Under the pieces are notes generated by a model. That model did no database searches. It worked only from the letters and a program-made list of their open reading frames with translations, and had not been told where the DNA came from. DNA of 15,349 nucleotides, from positions 1 to 15,349 of the forward strand of contig NZ_JBGSXS010000043.1 in NCBI RefSeq assembly GCF_041751335.1, read 5' to 3'. Positions 6,942 through 13,465 of this stretch are shown here, piece by piece; the first letter of the stretch is position 1; every line of letters starts with the position of its first letter. The translations under genes and the position numbers were made by a program. This DNA is from Aquiflexum sp041751335 (lineage in GTDB: Bacteria > Bacteroidota > Bacteroidia > Cytophagales > Cyclobacteriaceae).

Positions 6942-8135
6942 TCACCCTTTTTCCATCAGCCCAATCGTTCCCCCGACCCAATTACGATCTTTATTGAACT
7001 TAACACCTATCATCTCTCCACGGCTTAATCTGACCAGATTGCCGATCATGGTTGGGTTTTCATCCTTTTCCGGCCAAATTGCCAACATCCGCACTTCTAC
7101 TTTCACTTCTCCTTCAATGGCTTTCAATACCGGCAGGTAGTGGACCTTTTTCTGTAAAATATAAAGATCCTTTTCAGTGACCGCCTCAACATCTGATTTT
7201 TTGACATGGTAGATTACCCCGGTTCCTGAAAAAGAGAACAAGGGTTTCAAAACGTAGTTTTCCAAATCATCGGGGATTTCTTTCAAGTCACTCAACAGCG
7301 TGGTTTCAATAAAGTATGGACCTTCCAGGTAAGGCAGTATAAATTTGCTGATTCTGTAGAACCAGTTTGGATGTCCTGCCCATTCCACGTCCAGTTCTTC
7401 CAAAAAGGAAAATTCCATTTTCAGGTCTTTTCTGGCATCCAATTCATCAAATATTACCCTGTTGTATATTCTTTTGATATGTATTTCCTCTCCTTCTTCA
7501 TTTTTGTAAAAAAGTTGCTTCCCTTTTTTGATGACATCTTGCACGCAGATAAAGGGTATTCCCAAATCCTTCTTGCAGTAGTAAAAATCAACTTTGGTAT
7601 TTTGTTTTTCAGGTTCTATTTCCAATAAAATGACGTTTTCCGGGTCATGACCATTCAATACCGTTTCCCGTAACTTGTTCATGTATCCAGCTTCATCCAA
7701 GCCTCCAAAATATGGGGTTAATTCAGATAAATAGGGATAGGCATTTTTCACCTTTTCATACAAATTGTACTGAAAATTGAACACTGAAGGGAAACCCTGC
7801 ACCTCTATTAGTTTTGGGATTATTTTTCCGTTTTCTTCACATATTCCAAAATCAATGGCCAAAAACTGTGTATGGGAGTCCTGATTTGGGACATTAAAAT
7901 TGATGTTTAGGGATTTTTGGGTCAGTATGTTGAAATCTTCCCTCCTGATAAAATCAATGATCTGTTCGGAACCCTCAAGCAGTTGTTCTTTGAGTTCATT
8001 GGGAATAAAAAATGGTGATTCAGCGATACGAAAAGTCGGAAGGCCACCAAAATCCGATGCCAGGTCAATCAGAAAAGACTGGTATTTTTCTTCGGAAAAA
8101 TTTTCGTTGAATAGATTTCTGTAATTCTGAATCAT
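6942..8135 (-). CDS. ATP-grasp-like ligase, apparently circularly permuted; unknown substrate
   Basis: A 397-residue protein that I do not recognise by name. Its C-terminal half shows an ATP-grasp nucleotide site: YVLKPLFSFSGTGV at 294-307 (ATP-binding Lys297 and a Gly/Ser-rich loop), then YILQKKV at 325-331 and RLSRGEMIGVKFNKD at 369-383. The acidic segments that would bind metal, FLAIDFGI (91-98) and KLIEVQGFPS (108-117), come before the loop rather than after it, the order found in circularly permuted ATP-grasp enzymes of the glutathionylspermidine-synthase type. Such enzymes activate a carboxylate as acyl phosphate and join it to an amine. It is last in the five-gene cluster, 11 bases after the amidotransferase gene, which suggests a working pair in which the amidotransferase supplies ammonia. 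The permuted fold and the reaction are inferred; the ATP-grasp relationship is more secure. The ATG at 8135 is clear. Confidence 0.72.
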   Translation of the reverse strand: MIQNYRNLFNENFSEEKYQSFLIDLASDFGGLPTFRIAESPFFIPNELKEQLLEGSEQIIDFIRREDFNILTQKSLNINFNVPNQDSHTQFLAIDFGICEENGKIIPKLIEVQGFPSVFNFQYNLYEKVKNAYPYLSELTPYFGGLDEAGYMNKLRETVLNGHDPENVILLEIEPEKQNTKVDFYYCKKDLGIPFICVQDVIKKGKQLFYKNEEGEEIHIKRIYNRVIFDELDARKDLKMEFSFLEELDVEWAGHPNWFYRISKFILPYLEGPYFIETTLLSDLKEIPDDLENYVLKPLFSFSGTGVIYHVKKSDVEAVTEKDLYILQKKVHYLPVLKAIEGEVKVEVRMLAIWPEKDENPTMIGNLVRLSRGEMIGVKFNKDRNWVGGTIGLMEKG

Positions 8136-8146
8136 ATAATCTCTGA

Positions 8147-8968
8147 TTAAATTAAGATTGTCTCCTGTTCCCGGATTTTCTGTATGGATCGTTCCAGAAA
8201 GTTGGGTATAAGGGTGGCGTTGGTTTTATAAATCGTATGCTCTTCCACAATATGCTCAAGCATTTCTAGGTATCTTGCCTTCCCCCTTAAATCGATGATT
8301 TGATCCCGGACCTCTGTTTTTTTGAGATGCTGTAAAAAACCTACAGGGTCAGCTTCAGGATGAAATTGTGTTCCTACCATTTCTGGGGTAAAACGGATTC
8401 CCATGATAGCCCTTTCATATTCCACATAGTTTCGGATTTTTTCCAAGGCAATGATTTCAGAGCCCATTTCCTTGATTTTTTTTTGATTTGGCTGTATGAC
8501 TTGATAATCCCTTGAATCTATGGCCCAAAATGGATTGTCCAGATTTTGGAATAAGGGGTCATGCATTCCTGCTCCGGTTTTATGAATAGTCATTACCCCA
8601 AAAGAAGTGGATTTTCTTTTGGTTACCTTTGCCAGACCAAAATGCTGAACAGCCATTTGATAGGAATGACATATAAACAGAATATATTTTTTACGATCAT
8701 TTGTCAGATTCCAGTTATAAATCCCATCAATAACTTTATAATAGCTTTTGTCCCAAATTCCATCTCCCTCCACAGGATTTCCAGGTCCTCCGGATGAAAC
8801 GTAAAGATTGAAATCTTCTAAATTTGGAACTTCGTTTTCTTGTCTGACATCAAAAACCTCGATGGAAAGTTCTCCGAACCTTCCTACAATATCATGGATA
8901 CAACGCATACCCTGATTGGTAATGCCGTTGTACATATCCAAAACCGCTACCTTTATTTTCTCCTGCAT
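8147..8968 (-). CDS. Class I glutamine amidotransferase-like protein
   Basis: A 273-residue protein with a triad-type (class I) glutaminase domain. The nucleophile is Cys100 in LFICHSYQM, His203 and Glu205 lie in QFHPEADP, and SGGPGNP at 59-65 is the oxyanion-strand signature. Class I domains hydrolyse glutamine and pass ammonia to a partner synthase; related proteins cut gamma-glutamyl bonds. No synthase domain is fused. Residues about 215-273 are a charged helical extension beyond the catalytic domain that could bind a partner. The gene is 11 bases upstream of the permuted ATP-grasp gene but 164 bases downstream of the GCS2-type ligase, so it may start a sub-transcript. The exact substrate is unknown; guanine or tryptophan synthesis roles are unlikely because the usual partners are absent. 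Confidence 0.83.
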   Translation of the reverse strand: MQEKIKVAVLDMYNGITNQGMRCIHDIVGRFGELSIEVFDVRQENEVPNLEDFNLYVSSGGPGNPVEGDGIWDKSYYKVIDGIYNWNLTNDRKKYILFICHSYQMAVQHFGLAKVTKRKSTSFGVMTIHKTGAGMHDPLFQNLDNPFWAIDSRDYQVIQPNQKKIKEMGSEIIALEKIRNYVEYERAIMGIRFTPEMVGTQFHPEADPVGFLQHLKKTEVRDQIIDLRGKARYLEMLEHIVEEHTIYKTNATLIPNFLERSIQKIREQETILI

Positions 8969-9132
8969 GATTTATTGATTAAGCCGGCGCAATTTAGAAC
9001 TTCCAAGTGAAAATGTTCAACGAACAATAAAGAAAGTGCAATTGGTCTTTTTAGAAATCATTGTAGATATGAGCAATTTTCATTGAGAAAAGTATCTTTT
9101 TGAAAATTTCCCGGATCATGATACCATCTTCA

Positions 9133-10242
9133 TTAAAGTTCTTTGGTAAATTCTCCTGTTATAAAGTCCACCACCTTGACCAGATCATGGTCTGATTCTT
9201 CAAAAACTTTCAGTTGCTTATCTGCCCCAGTACCATCTGCAAGAATCTTGTGAACATATTTGATTTCTTCCCTGCTGCCAAGTTCATCTACTACATCATC
9301 GACGAATTCCAACAATTCCAACATCAGCGCTTTGTATTCCACTTCTTTCTTTTGACCAAAATCAATCATCAGCCCTTCTGTGCCATATCGGGCTGCCCGA
9401 AACTTGTTTTCCCTGATAAGTGCAATCCGGTACACATTGAAGCTGGTATTCATCATACACATTTTGTAGAGTTTAGCGACCACAGCCTGTATGAGGGCCG
9501 TGATGCAAATGGTTTCGTTTACAGTTAGACACATATCGCAAATCCGAAACTCAATGGTACTGAAGAAAGGATGGATTCTGAGGTCCCACCAGATTTTTTT
9601 AGGATTATCTATGCAATTGGTTTTGACCAAGGTCTCCAGAAAATTGTCATAAGATTGAACAGAGTCAAAATATTCGGGAAGACCAGTTCGCGGAAATTTG
9701 GCAAAAATATGTGCTCTATAGGCTTTGAAACCTGTCTCCCTACCTTCCCAGAAAGGAGAATTGGTGGAAAGGGCATAGATATGAGGCAGGAAATAACAGG
9801 CCTGATTCATGATGTGCAGGGCGGTTTCTCTGTTTTCGATTCCCACGTGAACATGAAGCCCGAAAATCAAATTCGACCTTGCAGTGTCCTGCAGTTCTTT
9901 GACGATCATGTCATAGCGAGGATCATCGGTTATGGGCTGATCCTGCCATTTGGAGAAAGGATGGGTACCTGCGGCTCCTACAATCAGATTTTGTTCGGCT
10001 GCTAGGTCTACAATTTTTTTCCTTAGAAATGAAACTTCCTTTCTGGCGTCAGAAATATTCTGGCAGATATTGGTACCCACTTCAACCACAGATTGGTGCA
10101 TTTCTGCTTTGACCTGTTCTTTCAAAATGATTTTGGCACCATCCACTATTTTGGACATGTGGGACCTAAGTTCTCTGGTGTCGGGGTCAATGATCTGGTA
10201 TTCCTCTTCAACCCCCAATGTAAAAACGGGTAACTTTTTCAT
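9133..10242 (-). CDS. Carboxylate-amine ligase of the GCS2/YbdK family
   Basis: A 369-residue glutamine-synthetase-fold ligase. Members join glutamate through its gamma-carboxyl, or another carboxylate, to an amine with ATP; E. coli YbdK shows weak glutamate-cysteine ligase activity, but most members have unknown substrates. Diagnostic segments are TLGVEEEYQIIDP (8-20, metal-binding Glu cluster), GAAGTHPF (89-96), FGLHVHVGIENRE (127-139) and STNSPFWEGRETGFKAYR (159-176), all in the family's order, with a length near the usual 370-380. It starts three bases after the stop of the ATP-grasp gene at 10246, so the two are surely co-expressed. The context of two ATP-grasp enzymes, an amidotransferase and a hydrolase argues for a dedicated biosynthetic role rather than glutathione synthesis, but gshA-like activity cannot be excluded. 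Confidence 0.88.
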   Translation of the reverse strand: MKKLPVFTLGVEEEYQIIDPDTRELRSHMSKIVDGAKIILKEQVKAEMHQSVVEVGTNICQNISDARKEVSFLRKKIVDLAAEQNLIVGAAGTHPFSKWQDQPITDDPRYDMIVKELQDTARSNLIFGLHVHVGIENRETALHIMNQACYFLPHIYALSTNSPFWEGRETGFKAYRAHIFAKFPRTGLPEYFDSVQSYDNFLETLVKTNCIDNPKKIWWDLRIHPFFSTIEFRICDMCLTVNETICITALIQAVVAKLYKMCMMNTSFNVYRIALIRENKFRAARYGTEGLMIDFGQKKEVEYKALMLELLEFVDDVVDELGSREEIKYVHKILADGTGADKQLKVFEESDHDLVKVVDFITGEFTKEL

Positions 10243-10245
10243 AGC

Positions 10246-11202
10246 TTAAAATCTTTTTGCGGTATTGACTGCATCTTTCATGAATGTACCCCAAGTGAGG
10301 TTGACTTGACCTGGTTTTTGAGCTTTGGCGTATGCTATCGCCATTTTAGCGGCTTCTTCGACCACCCAGTCAAAATTGGCCTGACCCACTGAATTGACAT
10401 CAGCATCAGGGGCTGGATTGCCAAAGTCAATGGCATATGGAACCCCGTCTCTCACAGCAAATTCGACAGTATTGAAATCATAACCCAAGCCATGGCAAAG
10501 CTTCAAAGTATAATCTTTGACGGTAGCGAGTAGCTTTTTGGAAGCAGGTGGTCCATCAATGACATATCTGAGGTGATGGGGATTTCGAGGTTCATACTGC
10601 ATAATTCGGACAGCTTTTCCACCCAAACAATAAACCCTGAAATAATCCGTAAAATTAATTTCTTCCTGAAGCAGCATGACCAACTGCCCCGTTTCTTTGT
10701 GCTTGGCATAAAATTCCTCCTTGTTTTCAAGGCGATAGACATTTTTCCATCCACCCCCTGCATAAGGTTTCATGTATGCAGGAAATCCGATATAATCAAA
10801 TATTGCCTGCCAATCCAAAGGCATTTTCAGGTTTCTGAATGATTTGCCCGTGGTATCAGTTGGATGCTCAGCAGATGGTAGAATCACAGTATTGGGAAGT
10901 GGAACACCCAATTGGTCTGCTAAGCAGTTGTTGAAAAACTTGTCATCAGCACTCCACCAAAAAGGATTATTGATAACAGCAGTGCCTGTAAGGGCTGCGT
11001 TTTTTAAATATGCCCGATAAAAAGGAACATCCTGGGAAATTCTGTCAACAATGACAGCATAATCCGTCAAACGGTTCTGCACAACTTTATCTATCAACAC
11101 CGGCTCGGCGATGATCCCTTTCTCTTTTTTATCATTGATTCTTTCGACAAATGCATGGGGAAAAGTGTCTTCCATGCCAAATAGTATTCCTATTTTTTTC
11201 AT
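10246..11202 (-). CDS. ATP-grasp ligase (RimK / D-Ala-D-Ala ligase-like)
   Basis: A 318-residue ATP-grasp enzyme in the normal domain order. Seen are an N-terminal Rossmann-like start MKKIGILFGMED, the ADDKFF lysine (Lys88), the glycine-rich loop YMKPYAGGGWKNV (143-155, ATP-binding Lys145), the hinge LLQEEI (177-182), and the metal site with Glu247 (TVEFAV), Asp259 and Asn262 (IDFGNPAPDAD). Such enzymes activate a carboxylate by phosphorylation and couple it to an amino group. The substrate is not evident; lengths and motifs resemble RimK-type peptide ligases more than purine enzymes. It begins 18 bases after the esterase stop and ends three bases before the GCS2-type ligase, so it is central to the cluster. 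Confidence 0.86.
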   Translation of the reverse strand: MKKIGILFGMEDTFPHAFVERINDKKEKGIIAEPVLIDKVVQNRLTDYAVIVDRISQDVPFYRAYLKNAALTGTAVINNPFWWSADDKFFNNCLADQLGVPLPNTVILPSAEHPTDTTGKSFRNLKMPLDWQAIFDYIGFPAYMKPYAGGGWKNVYRLENKEEFYAKHKETGQLVMLLQEEINFTDYFRVYCLGGKAVRIMQYEPRNPHHLRYVIDGPPASKKLLATVKDYTLKLCHGLGYDFNTVEFAVRDGVPYAIDFGNPAPDADVNSVGQANFDWVVEEAAKMAIAYAKAQKPGQVNLTWGTFMKDAVNTAKRF

Positions 11203-11220
11203 AAACGTTTAGTTTTTTAA

Positions 11221-11934
11221 TTATGTGAATTTGATTCTTGATAAATAGTGTGGAAACATTTCTTTCCATAAAGGCCAATCATGGTGACGGTCTTTTCTGA
11301 CATCCAGCCAATGTCGGGTTCTTTTACCTTCCAATGCATCACTCAATTTGATGTTAGCATCAAAGCAGATGTCCCAATTTGAGGTTCCCAAAACAATGTC
11401 CATCTTCCATAACTCTCCATCTTGGAGACCCGGTAAAAACTCCAGTGGAGAATTATAAAATATATCCTCGTGGATATAGCCATCCATAAAATTACGGATT
11501 TCAAAAGCTCCCGAAAGAGAATACATGTGGCTGACATACCCTGGATGTCTGAAAGCAAAATTGGCAGCATGATAACCACCAAAACTGCATCCTGCTACAA
11601 CTACTTTTCCTACACTTGTCTTTAATCGGACTTTTTCTACTATATCATGACAAATCATTTTGTCATAGGCAACATGGTTTTGGATTCTTTGATGGGGGTG
11701 TAAATGCTTATTGTAAAAGCTGTTTTTGTCGTTACTTTCCGGACAAAATATCTGTACCAGTCCTTGTTCAATAAACCAACTTGCAGACCCAATCAGTCCC
11801 ATATCCCGATTTTCATGAAAAGAACCCATTGAGGTAGGATATAATATAACCGGATATCCTGCATGTCCAAAAACCAACATCTCTACATCCCTATGGAGAT
11901 GGGGAGAGTACCATTTAAAATATTCTTCTTTCAT
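11221..11934 (-). CDS. Alpha/beta-hydrolase, putative esterase family (esterase D-like)
   Basis: A 237-residue serine hydrolase. The nucleophile elbow is GCSFGGYHA, with Ser117 as nucleophile, and the His is in RHHDWPLW near residue 218, the HDWxxW pattern typical of the putative-esterase family; an Asp in NWDICFDAN is a candidate third member. There is no signal peptide, so it acts in the cytoplasm. The frame could open nine bases earlier at a TTG (11943), but AGGAAA at 11944-11949 would then touch the start codon; the ATG at 11934 has it at a normal distance and is preferred. It is the first gene of the amidoligase cluster. It could release or trim the product, act as a thioesterase, or remove a protecting ester; none of these is proven. 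Confidence 0.85.
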   Translation of the reverse strand: MKEEYFKWYSPHLHRDVEMLVFGHAGYPVILYPTSMGSFHENRDMGLIGSASWFIEQGLVQIFCPESNDKNSFYNKHLHPHQRIQNHVAYDKMICHDIVEKVRLKTSVGKVVVAGCSFGGYHAANFAFRHPGYVSHMYSLSGAFEIRNFMDGYIHEDIFYNSPLEFLPGLQDGELWKMDIVLGTSNWDICFDANIKLSDALEGKRTRHWLDVRKDRHHDWPLWKEMFPHYLSRIKFT

Positions 11935-11957
11935 AAAATTCAATTTCCTAATCTTAC

Positions 11958-11988
11958 TAAAAATAGTTGGCTTTTGCTGAATCGCAAA
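11958..11988 (-). promoter_or_regulatory. Candidate Bacteroidota-type promoter for the amidoligase cluster
   Basis: On the minus strand TTTG (11985-11988) is followed after 19 bases by TATTTTTA (11958-11965), one base from the TAnnTTTG -7 consensus. Transcription would begin near 11950, about 16 bases before the esterase ATG. A 6-bp inverted repeat TTTTGC/GCAAAA (11972-11977/11984-11989) overlaps the -33 box. Confidence 0.42.
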
Positions 11989-12014
11989 AAAATATCTACA
12001 AAGAATTTTTTTTA

Positions 12015-12524
12015 TTATTCATACCATTTAGAATACATAGGATAGTTTTTGGCAGTTCTTTCAATAACTTCCAACATTTCTGGTCCGGTATCTTTGATTT
12101 TTTTGGCCGGCATGCCTGCATAGATACTGTTTGCTTCGACAATGGTCCCAGCTAATACAACGGCACCTGCTGCTATAACTGCCCCTGAATGTATTACCGC
12201 GTTATCCATAATTATTGCTCCCATGCCTATGAGGACATTGTCGTGAATTGTACAGCCGTGGACCACAGCATTGTGGGCTATGGATACTTTATTGCCAATT
12301 TGTGTTCCTGATTTTTGGTATGTACCGTGTATGATGGCACCATCTTGGATATTACTGTCATCTCCAATTCGAATCTGATGTACGTCTCCTCTTACCACCG
12401 CATTGAACCAAACAGTGCAGTTTTTGCCCATTATCACGTCACCAATAACAGTAGCATTATCTGCCAGCCAACAATTTTCCCCAAATTCAGGGGAAAATCC
12501 CCTTACACTCTTTATTAAAGCCAT
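12015..12524 (-). CDS. Gamma-carbonic anhydrase family protein (left-handed beta-helix)
   Basis: A 169-residue hexapeptide-repeat protein of the YrdA/PaaY/gamma-carbonic anhydrase family. Repeats of the [LIV]-G-x-x-x-x type run from about 20 to 145 and form a trimeric beta-helix; the C-terminal YAGMPAKKIKD and a final helix are standard. The three zinc histidines are present (His66 in IIHGT, His84 and His89 in SIAHNAVVHGC), as are the Arg45-Asp47 pair (VVRGD) and Gln60 (NIQD). Metal binding is therefore likely. Many such proteins show little carbonic anhydrase activity and may act on acyl-CoA or other small molecules, so no substrate is given. It lies 80 bases upstream of the esterase gene on the same strand; the probable promoter between them suggests it is a separate unit. 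Confidence 0.88.
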   Translation of the reverse strand: MALIKSVRGFSPEFGENCWLADNATVIGDVIMGKNCTVWFNAVVRGDVHQIRIGDDSNIQDGAIIHGTYQKSGTQIGNKVSIAHNAVVHGCTIHDNVLIGMGAIIMDNAVIHSGAVIAAGAVVLAGTIVEANSIYAGMPAKKIKDTGPEMLEVIERTAKNYPMYSKWYE

Positions 12525-12566
12525 TTATTTTCAGTCGTTTATAAAATTTCAAAGGTTAGATTCATT

Positions 12567-12574
12567 CAAAATTA
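12567..12574 (-). promoter_or_regulatory. Candidate -7 promoter element for the gamma-carbonic anhydrase-like gene
   Basis: The minus strand reads TAATTTTG, an exact match to the Bacteroidota -7 consensus TAnnTTTG, about 43 bases before the ATG at 12524. The nearest TTTG upstream (12588-12591) is only 13 bases away, closer than usual, which lowers confidence. It lies in the divergent space shared with the YceI-like gene. Confidence 0.3.
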
Positions 12575-12667
12575 TTTTATTTTTTAACAAACATGAACTT
12601 TTTCATGCTTAAATAGTTTTCATGTATATACACACAATTTGTGAAACTAAAAAAACAACACAACATT

Positions 12668-13387
12668 ATGAATTTAATTAAAAACACAGGTTTATTGTTT
12701 GCGGCAGCCTTGATTATGGTTTCATGTAATAAACCGGGAGACACAGTAGAAGTAAGTGATGCTCAAGAAGTAGCTGAGTCATCAGGTTCCACCTTGGCGA
12801 TAGATCCATCGACCAGCAAAATTGATTGGAGAGGTTATAAGCCTACAGGACAACATTTCGGATATATTCCACTAACCGACGGAGAAATTACCGTGAAAGA
12901 TAGTGAACTTACAGGTGCTAGATTTGTATTTGACATCACAGGTTTGAAAATCCAGGATATGGAGGAATCAAATGAAAATTATCCTAAACTTTGGGGACAT
13001 TTGCAATCTGACGATTTCTTTGACGCTGCGAATCATCCTGAAGCAGTTTTTGAATTGACAAGCGTGGAACCTTATACAGCAGGTACGATTGAAGACAAGG
13101 ACGAATTTGAAACAGCAAATACACCAAAAAGCGATTCTGAAGTAGCTGCGGAAAACCCTACCCATTGGGTTTCGGGTAACTTGACGATGAGAGGAACTAC
13201 CAAAAATATCAAATTCCCTGCCCATGTATCCATAGCAGATGGAACCGTTGCTGCTAAAGCCGGTTTCAATATTGACAGAACTGATTGGGGATTGGCCTAC
13301 GGTGACGAAAGTGGTGCAGTTGACAAAGCCAAAGATCAGTTCATTTACAATACTGTAAGTATTGGATTTGAAATCAAAACCAACTAA
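12668..13387 (+). CDS. YceI-family lipoprotein
   Basis: A 239-residue exported protein with a YceI-like lipocalin-type beta-barrel, a fold that binds long isoprenoid or lipid molecules. The N-terminus MNLIKNTGLLFAAALIMVSC is a lipoprotein-like signal with Cys20 as the candidate lipidated residue. YceI hallmarks follow: STSKIDWRGYK, then LKIQDMEES, LWGHLQSDDFFDAANHPEAVFELTSVE, GNLTMRGTTKNIKFPAHV, and FNIDRTDWGLAYGDE. The frame is open upstream to a GTG at 12641, but that would place a charged KLKKQHN segment before the signal; the ATG at 12668 is chosen. It is a single-gene transcript, diverging from the gamma-carbonic anhydrase-like gene and ending in the terminator at 13410-13441. The ligand is unknown. 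Confidence 0.9.
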   Translation: MNLIKNTGLLFAAALIMVSCNKPGDTVEVSDAQEVAESSGSTLAIDPSTSKIDWRGYKPTGQHFGYIPLTDGEITVKDSELTGARFVFDITGLKIQDMEESNENYPKLWGHLQSDDFFDAANHPEAVFELTSVEPYTAGTIEDKDEFETANTPKSDSEVAAENPTHWVSGNLTMRGTTKNIKFPAHVSIADGTVAAKAGFNIDRTDWGLAYGDESGAVDKAKDQFIYNTVSIGFEIKTN

Positions 13388-13409
13388 TCAAAGATTAATG
13401 TTTGTTTCT

Positions 13410-13441
13410 AAAGGGGAAGTCGAAAGATTTCCCTTTTTTTT
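13410..13441 (+). terminator. Intrinsic terminator after the YceI-family gene
   Basis: AAAGGGGAA (13410-13418) pairs with TTTCCCTTT (13428-13436) with one G-T pair and a 9-base loop, followed by an unbroken run of T to 13441. It begins 22 bases after the YceI stop and ends 24 bases before pabB, so the two genes are transcribed separately. Confidence 0.85.
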
Positions 13442-13453
13442 GTGTCTAAAAGT

Positions 13454-13461
13454 TAATTTTG
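13454..13461 (+). promoter_or_regulatory. Candidate -7 promoter element of pabB
   Basis: TAATTTTG matches the Bacteroidota -7 consensus exactly and is the only such site between the YceI terminator and pabB. A TTTG at 13439-13442 is only 11 bases upstream, so a proper -33 box is lacking. If used, transcription would begin at about 13467, leaving little or no leader. Confidence 0.3.
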
Positions 13462-13465
13462 GGGT

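Noticed and set aside
9571..10005. 144-codon plus-strand frame across the GCS2-type ligase
   Set aside because: It lies wholly opposite a strongly conserved gene and shows no family features; the same applies to the other plus-strand frames between 239 and 12612.
11935..11943. TTG start of the esterase gene
   Set aside because: The purine-rich AGGAAA would directly abut it; the ATG at 11934 has normal spacing.
12592..12607. CATGAA/TTCATG inverted repeat in the divergent gamma-carbonic anhydrase/YceI spacer
   Set aside because: Only 6 bp in AT-rich DNA; no clear relation to a promoter.
12641..12667. GTG start of the YceI-family gene
   Set aside because: It would put a charged segment ahead of a good lipoprotein signal; the ATG at 12668 is better.
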